Below, in pieces: positions 1-6,646 of a DNA stretch of 32,367 nucleotides (position 1 is its first letter; every line of letters starts with the position of its first letter). Made by a program: the position numbers and the translations under genes. The stretch is from Candidatus Sulfopaludibacter sp. (lineage in GTDB: Bacteria; Acidobacteriota; Terriglobia; Bryobacterales; Bryobacteraceae), in contig JARLGM010000073.1 in NCBI GenBank assembly GCA_031292755.1, positions 1 to 32,367 of the forward strand. Reading direction: 5' to 3'. The notes under the pieces were generated by a model. It was not told where the DNA came from. It searched no databases and saw only the letters and a program-made list of their open reading frames with translations.

Positions 1-159
1 CCGGTTCTGCCTAGACAACGAAGTATCCTATCCCGCCCCACGTGTCCCCGCGCCCATGGCCGCTTACACCGTCGGAGACGAATGTGACGAACGCACCGGA
101 GAACACCGTGAAAATGAGGCTGGGGAAGATCGGGACCCATTACAAGCTGGCGTTGACCG
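1..159. other. Unassigned window edge
   Basis: No gene can be assigned. Both strands have partly open, coding-looking frames without a convincing start or ribosome-binding site. On the minus strand one frame is open without a stop from just upstream of position 420 to the window edge, so this may be the downstream part of the broken small gene at 160-420, or other decayed coding sequence. Confidence 0.3.
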
Positions 160-420
160 TTAGCGAGTATACCGCCATCTACGGCGCCTGGCTTGGCTTT
201 GGGGCTGGGTGCCGGACGACGGTAATCGTATCGCGCGTAGCTCTCGCTCAGAATGCCGCTGAGCTGTTTCCTCGCCTGGCCGGTAGGAGGATAGATCTTG
301 TCCCAGTCCTTGGCGCGGAGCGCTCTGCGGGATTTCCTGCTGTTTTCGGAACGCAGCGGTATCCTTCGGATCCACGAGCTGGATATTCGCTCGGCCGTTG
401 GAATTGAAGTTGAACTCCAT
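160..420 (-). CDS. Small hypothetical protein, possibly frameshifted
   Basis: An 86-codon frame starts with ATG at 420, only 11 nt after the stop of the upstream amidohydrolase. A good AGGAG ribosome-binding site overlaps that stop codon (TAGGAG), which suggests translational coupling. The N-terminus reads MEFNFNSNGRANIQLVDPKD. From about position 310 the frame becomes rich in Gln, Arg and Ser and ends RRRRWRYTR. The neighbouring frame reads more like protein from there (AKDWDKIYPPTGQARKQL, then SESYARYDYRRPAPSPKAKP) and stays open to the window edge. I infer a frameshift, either a real mutation or an assembly error. I do not recognise the family and propose no function. Confidence 0.4.
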   Translation of the reverse strand: MEFNFNSNGRANIQLVDPKDTAAFRKQQEIPQSAPRQGLGQDLSSYRPGEETAQRHSERELRAIRLPSSGTQPQSQARRRRWRYTR

Positions 421-431
421 CAATTGCGCTC

Positions 432-1364
432 CTATTGTAAGTGCAGTTTGAAGAGATTGTTTGCGTTTTCCCACGTCACCTGCCGGAAAATCTCGGGCGT
501 CGTCGATTCTTTCAGCAGTCCCAGGGTGGCTCGGGCGACGCACTTTCCGTTCAAGCGCGCAGCTTCGGGATTATTGCCCTGCGAGATGCCCACGCCATTG
601 CCGTCGGTGCAACTGCAATCGCTGCCAAAAATCAACTTACTGCGGTGTCTAACGATGAAATCACGAGAAAACTCAGGGTCGCGCGCGAGCGCGTTATTTC
701 CCGAATTCGCCGACATATCCGCGTAGAGATTCGGAAAATCGGCCAGCCACCGGTCGGTCAATCCTCCTGGTTTGATCGGCCCTGTCGGATAGCCGCGATC
801 AGTGGGGACGTCGGCGCTGATGTGAGCCCAGAAAAGATCGGCGTGTCCCACGAAAATCGTCTTAGGGTAAGCCTTCAGAATCTTGTCGAACTGCGGATAG
901 CCCGTGTTGTAAGGAAGCTCACCCTCGAAGTGAGGAAAGTTCTGAATGTGCATCATCACGGGCACCTGCAATTCGGCGGAAACGTCATAGAGGCGGCGCA
1001 TGTCCGGCGAGTCCAGCGCCAGGTGATATTTCAGTTCGCCCATGCTGACGGCCCCGCCGCTGAGGGCGCCCCGAAAGACGCGAACGGCATCGGGCGCAGC
1101 CGGATCGGCCAACACTGAGCGCGCAAAACGGCCCGGCCGCTTCTCCATTTCCTGCTTCGCCCGATCTTCATTGTTCGCCGGAGTCAACAGCACGGCATGC
1201 GTAACGCCGCACCCTTGCATGTGCGTGAAACACGCGTCGGCCTCGCGGCGCAGATGAAGGTGCGTGTCGACTACCGGCCCGCCCCACGTCGGTTCCGTCT
1301 GGGGCCAAATACGCGGCGCGGCCGCGGCCAATATAGTCGATTGGATAAAAGTTCTTCGTCGCAT
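432..1364 (-). CDS. Tat-exported amidohydrolase family protein
   Basis: A 310-residue metal-dependent hydrolase of the amidohydrolase-2 (TIM-barrel) type. The N-terminus MRRRTFIQSTILAAAAP is a twin-arginine-like signal followed by a short hydrophobic stretch, so export is likely. VDTHLHL gives the HxH metal motif at the first barrel strand. Later motifs VGHADLFW and LIFGSDCSC fit the fourth-strand histidine and the C-terminal catalytic aspartate of the family. I chose ATG 1364. The frame stays open to 1451, but the extra 29 residues are basic, unlike an exported protein's start, and lie antisense to a beta-propeller remnant. The substrate cannot be told; relatives act on carboxylic acids and lactones. 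It lies about 150 bp downstream of glnE on the same strand, so cotranscription is possible but unproven. Confidence 0.8.
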   Translation of the reverse strand: MRRRTFIQSTILAAAAPRIWPQTEPTWGGPVVDTHLHLRREADACFTHMQGCGVTHAVLLTPANNEDRAKQEMEKRPGRFARSVLADPAAPDAVRVFRGALSGGAVSMGELKYHLALDSPDMRRLYDVSAELQVPVMMHIQNFPHFEGELPYNTGYPQFDKILKAYPKTIFVGHADLFWAHISADVPTDRGYPTGPIKPGGLTDRWLADFPNLYADMSANSGNNALARDPEFSRDFIVRHRSKLIFGSDCSCTDGNGVGISQGNNPEAARLNGKCVARATLGLLKESTTPEIFRQVTWENANNLFKLHLQ

Positions 1365-1408
1365 GGCGTCTCGTCTTCGAATTACCAGGAGCATATCATG
1401 CCTGTCGT

Positions 1409-1510
1409 CTGAAGTCTTTGTCTCCCGACGGCAATCGCATTGCGTTTTCATCGACTCGTGACGGCCAGTTCGACCTGTACCAAAATGGGTCGAACGGCGC
1501 GGTTCAGGAG
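1409..1510 (+). pseudogene. Remnant of a PD40/TolB-type beta-propeller repeat
   Basis: On the plus strand, about 34 codons read through SLSPDGNRIAFSSTRDGQFD and on through LYQNGSNGAVQE. This closely follows the PD40 blade pattern (SPDGxxIAF-(T/S)S-xRDG-xxDLY) found in TolB-like propellers and in the kinase-linked WD40-like proteins common in Acidobacteriota. No start codon, ribosome site or further blades surround it. It is wedged between the 3' end of glnE and the start of the amidohydrolase, both on the other strand. I read it as debris of a lost or rearranged gene. Confidence 0.5.
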
Positions 1511-1517
1511 CGTCAGG

Positions 1518-4229
1518 CTAACGAGGCTCGCAAAACAGACGGTTGAAGAAGTCGCGGGTCTTGCGGCGAATTTCCTGGAGCGTGGCATCCAACCGCTGGT
1601 GGTGAAGGTGTTCGGGCGTCCAGCGCTTCACCAGGCTGGTGAGCATCTCGAATTGTGATTGGGCGGTGGGCAGATTTCCCTGAGTGTGGCCGGTGGAGAC
1701 ACGTTGACCGTGGTCCACGGCGCGATAAAACGTGGCGGCTTCGCGGAGGAAATCGGCGTCTTCGCGATCCAGGTGGCCCATCTTTTCGATCACATCGATG
1801 CGCTCCGGCGTGTTCAGCACCTTGTAAAAGATTCCGGCCCCGCGCAGCCGGAGATACATCAGGGCGAAATCGATATCGTAATACCCGCCCGCGCCGGCCT
1901 TGAGCGGATTGCGCGGACCCTGTTCGCGCTCCAGGCGCGCGCGCATTTCGGCCAGTTCCTTGCGGCTACGCATGCTCTGGCCGTAGCGGCGCCAATCCAC
2001 ATCCTGCAGTTCGTGCAGAAACTCCGTAGCCCGCTCCACGTTGCCGGCCACGCCGCGAGCCTTCATGTAGGTGATGCCTTCCCAAGCCTCGGCGTGGCTG
2101 GCGAAGTAGGTCTTGTAGGCGCCCTCGGATTGCGCCAGGTCGCCTTCGCGGCCGTTGGGCCGCAGGCGCGTATCCACGGCGAACATCACGCCTTCGCCGG
2201 TGTACGCACTCAGCGTTTGAACCATGCGTTCGGCCACCGCGGTCCAGTAGGCGTGTTCGCCGGCGTCGGCATCGGGCAGCACAAAAATCAGGTCGGCATC
2301 GGAACCGAGGTCAAACTCGCTCATACCGAGGCGTCCCAGGGCGATCACCATCATCTGGTCGGAAGGGATGTAGTCCGGGTGGGCCGGCGGCGGCGAATCG
2401 GTCAGCGCCATCCGATAGGCCGCGGCGATCACGCAATCGGCAAGTTGCGAGGTCTTGCCCAGCGTGGAAAAGATAGGTTCGGAATCCAGAATGCTTGCCG
2501 ACTGAATGCGCACCATCTGCCGGCGATAGAACCGGCGCAGCGCGGCGGCATCGGCCAGGTCTGCTTCGCCGAGGTCGAACGGCTTGCCGATTTCGTCCAG
2601 CAGGGCGGCGTCGCGCAGCAGATCGTCACCGAACATAGGGCTGTGTTCGAAAAGGTCGAGCACCTGGGTGGCGAGGTTGCTGCCGGGCGTCAGCCGCGAA
2701 AGCAAGTCGCCGGCGGCGCCGGATTCCAGAAAGCGCTCCAGCCGTTCCCGCCCCCGATGCAGGTTGGCGGCAGCGGCGGGTTCCGCCAATAGCGGCGCTT
2801 CGGCTTCCTCGCGCGCGGTTTCCGCCTCCTCGGCAATGGTGTAGTACAGCGGCTTGTGCGCGTGCACCACGCGGTCGTAAATCTCGCGCACGGCCGCGCG
2901 GTGTTCTTCGAGCCGGGCCAGCAGCGATTCGCCGGTGCTCTCCGCGGGCATCTTACGCGCCAGCAGCTCGAGCTCGACGGGGTCGTTCGGCAGCGTGTGG
3001 GTCTGGCGATCCTCTTCCATCTGTAAGCGATGTTCCAGGTAGCGCAGAAACTGGTAGGCGGCGGCGAGCCGGGCATGCTCCCCGGCGGACAGCAGTCCTT
3101 TGTCGCGCAGACGGAACATGGCCAACATGGTGCCGCCGTGACGGACCCACTGCTCCCGGCCGCCATGCAGGCGCTGCAAACACTGCACCAGAAACTCGAT
3201 ATCGCGGATGCCGCCCGGCATGAGCTTGATGTCCAGACGCTTCTGCCCGCCGCGGCGCGCGGCCATTTTCTCACTGATGCGCTGGCGCGTTTCCGAGACG
3301 GCTTCCACGGCACGAAAATCCAGCGAGGTCTGGTAAATCAACGGCTCGACAAACTCCAGCAGTTCCGCACCGGGCTCCGGATCTCCGGCGGAGACCCGCG
3401 CTTTGATGAGCATCTGCTTTTCCCAATCGCGCGCGCGGCCGGCATAGTAGGCACGGGCGCCTTCCGCCGAGATGCAGATTTCACCGAGGGTGCCATCGGG
3501 CCGAAGTCGGAGGTCCACGCGGTAGCACTGGCCGTCGCTAGTATAGGCGGAGAGCAGGGCAGTGTACTCGTTGGCGACCTTTTTGTAAAACTCCTTGTTG
3601 CTGATCGGCGCGGGCCCATCGGTTTCGCCATTGCCGGCGTAGAGAAACATCAGGTCGATATCGGAGCTGTAGTTCAGTTCCTGTCCGCCCAGTTTGCCCA
3701 GGGAGATGACCGAGAAGCCGCAGGGAGCGCCATCGGCCAGCCGTGGTTCGCCATAGCGGGTCACAAACCGGGCGCGGATCCGGCGATAGGCAACGTCCAG
3801 GATGGCGTCGGCGAGAGCCGAAAGTTCCTCGGTGACGTCGGACAGCGTGGCGGCGCCCAGCACGTCGCGGAGGACGACGCGCAGAAGCTGGCGGCGCCGG
3901 AAGCGCGCCAGATCCACCGCGGAAAGCGTGGTGGGACTGTCGAGAAAATCGGTCAGCCGCTGCTGGTATTCCTCGGCGGTCAACACCCGGTAAAGGCCTG
4001 GAGAACCGGCGACCTCGAGAATGCGGTCCGGATAGCGCAGGGCGGCGTCCGAAAGAAAGCTGCTGTAGGAGAAGAGCGTGACGGCGCAGCGCGCGGCAGC
4101 CGACGATTCGGCAATGCGCTGGAATGCGGCGGGCGAATCGTGGCGCAGGCACTCCAGGTAGCGCGCCGATTTTTCAGGGTCGGGCACGGAGTCCAGCAGC
4201 GCCTGCAGGCGCTCGTCAACGGCAGTCAT
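1518..4229 (-). CDS. glnE: Glutamine synthetase adenylyltransferase/deadenylylase GlnE
   Basis: At 903 residues this is close to the roughly 946 of E. coli GlnE and has the same two-lobed layout. Each lobe has a nucleotidyltransferase core. The first, near residues 178-193, reads GKLGGQELNYSSDIDL (the N-terminal, deadenylylating domain in the family). The second, near residues 630-645, reads GRLGMSEFDLGSDADL (the C-terminal, adenylylating domain). Both keep the metal-binding D-x-D. The enzyme adds AMP to a tyrosine of glutamine synthetase, or removes it, according to nitrogen status, normally signalled through PII. The start ATG lies 3 nt after the TGA of the MOSC gene with no clear ribosome site, so translation is probably coupled. 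Its target glnA lies two genes upstream on the same strand. Confidence 0.95.
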   Translation of the reverse strand: MTAVDERLQALLDSVPDPEKSARYLECLRHDSPAAFQRIAESSAAARCAVTLFSYSSFLSDAALRYPDRILEVAGSPGLYRVLTAEEYQQRLTDFLDSPTTLSAVDLARFRRRQLLRVVLRDVLGAATLSDVTEELSALADAILDVAYRRIRARFVTRYGEPRLADGAPCGFSVISLGKLGGQELNYSSDIDLMFLYAGNGETDGPAPISNKEFYKKVANEYTALLSAYTSDGQCYRVDLRLRPDGTLGEICISAEGARAYYAGRARDWEKQMLIKARVSAGDPEPGAELLEFVEPLIYQTSLDFRAVEAVSETRQRISEKMAARRGGQKRLDIKLMPGGIRDIEFLVQCLQRLHGGREQWVRHGGTMLAMFRLRDKGLLSAGEHARLAAAYQFLRYLEHRLQMEEDRQTHTLPNDPVELELLARKMPAESTGESLLARLEEHRAAVREIYDRVVHAHKPLYYTIAEEAETAREEAEAPLLAEPAAAANLHRGRERLERFLESGAAGDLLSRLTPGSNLATQVLDLFEHSPMFGDDLLRDAALLDEIGKPFDLGEADLADAAALRRFYRRQMVRIQSASILDSEPIFSTLGKTSQLADCVIAAAYRMALTDSPPPAHPDYIPSDQMMVIALGRLGMSEFDLGSDADLIFVLPDADAGEHAYWTAVAERMVQTLSAYTGEGVMFAVDTRLRPNGREGDLAQSEGAYKTYFASHAEAWEGITYMKARGVAGNVERATEFLHELQDVDWRRYGQSMRSRKELAEMRARLEREQGPRNPLKAGAGGYYDIDFALMYLRLRGAGIFYKVLNTPERIDVIEKMGHLDREDADFLREAATFYRAVDHGQRVSTGHTQGNLPTAQSQFEMLTSLVKRWTPEHLHHQRLDATLQEIRRKTRDFFNRLFCEPR

Positions 4230-4232
4230 GCG

Positions 4233-4727
4233 TCAGGCCAGGTGAGACACGACTGCAATTATATCCCCTGCCTGCACGGGTCCCGGTTGCAGGACGCTGA
4301 GGTAGAAACCGCTCATCCCCCAACGGGGCGACGAAGGGTCGCGCTGTTGGACACGCGCGTCGTAGAGTTCCTCCTTGAGTGACTCACCGTATATATCGAG
4401 CTGGCGGCAGGGACCGCGCGGGCGTGTGATCTCGAGCAGTGCGCCGCCCGCCCGAATCTGGTCGCCGATGCGCAGGTCGCGCACGTTAAGGCCGCGCGTT
4501 GTCAGATTCTCCCCCAGCGCGCCATAGAACAGGGGATAACCGCGGCGGATGAATTCATCGACTGTTTCGGAGGCGATAAGCAGAATGGCCTTTTCCGGCC
4601 CTCCATGGATTTCGGGATGGGCGTGAAGGTCGCCGGCAATGCCCAGCGGCGCGATAGAGCCTTCCGAAATCGCGCGCTTCGGCAGACCGCCGGGGGAAAT
4701 ATTCACTTGGACAATGATCGGATCCAT
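4233..4727 (-). CDS. MOSC domain protein (YiiM-like)
   Basis: A 164-residue single-domain MOSC protein, the sulfur-carrier fold named after the molybdenum cofactor sulfurase C-terminus. Visible family features are the N-terminal strand VQVNISPGGLPK, GIAGDLHAHPEIHGGPEKA, a central YGALGENLTTRGL, and RPRGPCRQLD with the conserved cysteine that may carry sulfur or bind a metal ligand. Stand-alone members in bacteria act in detoxification of hydroxylated bases or are uncharacterised. I chose ATG 4727, preceded by GGTGAG and GGAAG. An upstream ATG at 4757 falls inside a palindromic repeat and would add unrelated residues. The stop is 3 nt from the glnE start, so the two are almost certainly cotranscribed. 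A direct role in nitrogen control is not known. Confidence 0.85.
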   Translation of the reverse strand: MDPIIVQVNISPGGLPKRAISEGSIAPLGIAGDLHAHPEIHGGPEKAILLIASETVDEFIRRGYPLFYGALGENLTTRGLNVRDLRIGDQIRAGGALLEITRPRGPCRQLDIYGESLKEELYDARVQQRDPSSPRWGMSGFYLSVLQPGPVQAGDIIAVVSHLA

Positions 4728-4752
4728 CTGCTTCCATCTCACCACGAAGAAA

Positions 4753-4855
4753 TTCATCGCGGAGGCGCGGAGGCGCGGAGCAAGACGCTGAGAAAGGCCT
4801 CAAATCAAGTTTCCTCCGCTTTTCTCCGCGTGTTCCTCCGCGTCTCCGCGATGAA
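4753..4855. repeat. Imperfect palindromic element, GCGGAG-rich
   Basis: The left arm (4753-4780) begins TTCATCGCGGAG and continues with two further GCGCGGAG units. The right arm (4824-4855) is its imperfect reverse complement, ending CTCCGCGATGAA. The outer 12 bases match perfectly, the following ones differ by a substitution and a 4-base gap, and about 43 bases separate the arms. It begins 3 nt beyond the glnA stop and ends before the MOSC gene. From memory, similar (A/G)CGGAG-type palindromes are dispersed in several soil-bacterial genomes, but copy number here cannot be seen. In RNA it would form a long hairpin at the 3' end of the glnA message. Confidence 0.7.
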
Positions 4856-4858
4856 GTC

Positions 4859-6268
4859 TCAGATGTCGTAATACAAGGCGAATTCGTAGGGGTGCGGCCG
4901 CAGCCGGACAGCTTCCGCTTCGTTTTTGCGCTTGTAGTCGATGAAGGTTTCGATCAGCTCTTCGGTGAAGACGTCACCGCGCATCAGGAAGCCGTGATCG
5001 TCTTCCAGACAGCTCAGCGCTTCTTCCAGTGTGCCAGGCATGGAGGGCACACTCTTCATTTCTTCCGGCGAAAGGTCGTAGATGTCTTTATCCAGGGGAT
5101 CGCCGGGGTTGATCTTGTTGAGCACACCGTCGAGTCCGGCCATGAGCATCGCGGCGAAGGCCAGATAAGGATTGGCGGAGGGATCGGGCGGTCGGAACTC
5201 CACGCGCTTGGCTTTGGGACTGGCCGAATACATGGGAATGCGGCAGGCGGCCGAGCGGTTGCGCCGCGAGTAAGCCAGATTGACCGGGGCTTCGTATCCC
5301 GGCACCAGGCGCTTATAGCTGTTGGTTGTGGGCGCGATGATGGCGCTCAGGGCGCGCGCGTGTTTGAGCAGTCCGCCGATGTAGTGCAGCGCCAGTTGGC
5401 TCATACCGGCGTAGCACTCGCCCGCGAACAGCGGCTTGCCTTCTTTCCAAAGGCTCTGGTGGCAATGCATGCCGCTGCCGTTATCGCCGAAGAGGGGCTT
5501 GGGCATGAAGGTCACGGTCTTGCCGTATTGATTCGCAACGTTGCGGACAATGTACTTGTACAGCATCATGTTGTCCGCTGATTTTACAAGTGTATCGAAG
5601 CGCTGGTCGATCTCGCACTGGCCGCCGGTGGCCACTTCGTGGTGATGGCACTCGATGTGCATACCGCACTTGATCATGGTCTGCACCATTTCACTGCGCA
5701 GATCCTGGTAATGATCCGTCGGCGGCACTGGGAAATAGCCTTCTTTATAGCGCGGCCGGTAGCCCAGGTTGTTTTCCTTGCGGCCGGAATTCCAGCGGCC
5801 TTCCTCGGCATCGATGTAGTAAAAGCCGGAATGCTGGTTCTGATCGAAGGCGATGTTATCGAAGATGAAGAATTCGGCTTCGGCGCCGAAATAGGATGTA
5901 TCGGCCACGCCGCTATTGTTGAGATACAGTTCCGCCTTTTGCGCGATCCAGCGCGGGTCGCGTTCATAGCGCTGCTTGGTGATGGGGTCTTTGATGTCGC
6001 CATACATCACCAGGGTGGGAATTTCCGCGAACGGATCCATGAACGCGGTGGTCGCATCGGGAATCAGGAGCATATCGCTTTCGTGGATGGCGGCCCAACC
6101 GCGGATGCTGGAACCATCCATGCCGAAGCCTTCTTCGAAGCTGTCTGCTTCCAGTTCGCTGATCGGGTAAGATACGTGGTGCTGTAGACTTGGGATGTCG
6201 GTGAAACGCAGATCGATCTGCCGGGCATCGTTCGTCTTGGCAAATTCCAGAACTTCTTGCGGTGTCAT
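4859..6268 (-). CDS. glnA: Glutamine synthetase, type I
   Basis: A 469-residue cytoplasmic enzyme, the same length as E. coli GlnA. It makes glutamine from glutamate, ammonia and ATP as a dodecamer. Visible motifs are GMDGSSIRGW near residue 50, the metal-site strand FGAEAEFFIFD, SGMHCHQSLW, and NSYKRLVPGYEAPVNLAYSR with the ATP/glutamate-binding loop. The segment DKDIYDLSPEE places a tyrosine at residue 397, the position adenylylated in the E. coli enzyme, so regulation by the nearby GlnE is expected. ATG 6268 is strongly supported by GGAGGAAAAG immediately upstream. The frame extends upstream to 6643, but that part is Arg/Ser/Pro-rich, unlike GlnA, and overlaps the promoter. Confidence 0.97.
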   Translation of the reverse strand: MTPQEVLEFAKTNDARQIDLRFTDIPSLQHHVSYPISELEADSFEEGFGMDGSSIRGWAAIHESDMLLIPDATTAFMDPFAEIPTLVMYGDIKDPITKQRYERDPRWIAQKAELYLNNSGVADTSYFGAEAEFFIFDNIAFDQNQHSGFYYIDAEEGRWNSGRKENNLGYRPRYKEGYFPVPPTDHYQDLRSEMVQTMIKCGMHIECHHHEVATGGQCEIDQRFDTLVKSADNMMLYKYIVRNVANQYGKTVTFMPKPLFGDNGSGMHCHQSLWKEGKPLFAGECYAGMSQLALHYIGGLLKHARALSAIIAPTTNSYKRLVPGYEAPVNLAYSRRNRSAACRIPMYSASPKAKRVEFRPPDPSANPYLAFAAMLMAGLDGVLNKINPGDPLDKDIYDLSPEEMKSVPSMPGTLEEALSCLEDDHGFLMRGDVFTEELIETFIDYKRKNEAEAVRLRPHPYEFALYYDI

Positions 6269-6289
6269 CTTTTCCTCCAGGAACGGCTC

Positions 6290-6318
6290 AGAATACCGCC
6301 TTGCGTTGCAGGGGTCAA
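6290..6318 (-). promoter_or_regulatory. Putative sigma70-type promoter of glnA
   Basis: Reading the minus strand, TTGACC (6318-6313) is followed after exactly 17 bases by TATTCT (6295-6290). These match the -35 and -10 consensus at 4 or more of 6 positions each with ideal spacing. Transcription would start near 6283, giving a leader of about 15 nt that contains the GGAGG ribosome site of glnA. I did not see an RpoN-type GG-N10-GC element here. This is a sequence match only. Confidence 0.5.
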
Positions 6319-6339
6319 TTGAGAATAGCGTGGATTCGC

Positions 6340-6640
6340 TCACCAGGGATTGGCGAAGCGAGGATCGATCCCGCGGCGAGCGAGCACACCTCCAGAGTTC
6401 GCAATGCGATGGGCGCTTTGAAGACCCGGGAGTCCGCGGAGAGGCCGGTGTTGTGGAACGGGATTTCGCGGCTGGCATTGTTAGCGGAAACCGTGGCATC
6501 GTTGAGCGTGAATCCGCCGTGGCAGGACGCGGTATTTGGGATCGGACCACAACATGGGCAGCAGGCCATCGCCTTCCCGCAAGCCCAATTCGACCGGATC
6601 GCCGCGCTTTTCCATCGCGTCTGACGGCCACCAGGGGCGG
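6340..6640 (-). pseudogene. Decayed coding sequence between glnA and a TonB receptor gene
   Basis: This 378-nt gap (6269-6646) is not empty: protein-like sequence appears in pieces in two frames of the minus strand. One frame gives DAMEKRGDPVELGLREGD, then GLLPMLWSDPKYRVLP, and stops near 6481. A second frame gives GGFTLNDATVSANN and FHNTGLSADSRVFKAP. The first frame resumes with AHRIANSGGVLARRGIDP and ends RFANPW at a TGA at 6340. Two compensating frameshifts would join them. I cannot name the family. FHNTGL recalls di-heme cytochrome c peroxidase relatives, but no CxxCH heme motif is present, so that is weak. The glnA promoter lies just downstream. Confidence 0.3.
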
Positions 6641-6646
6641 CATCCT

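Noticed and set aside
42..407. Open plus-strand frame of 121 codons at the window edge
   Set aside because: No ribosome site, and the minus strand offers a frame with a coupled AGGAG start across much of the same region. The plus frame looks like a shadow.
1468..1495. 8-bp inverted repeat GTTCGACC / GGTCGAAC after glnE
   Set aside because: The 12-base loop and lack of a T-run make it a poor terminator, and it lies inside the PD40 remnant, so it may be chance.
6269..6643. N-terminal extension of glnA by 125 residues
   Set aside because: The extension is Arg/Ser/Pro-rich and unlike GlnA. ATG 6268 has a perfect ribosome site and gives exactly 469 residues.
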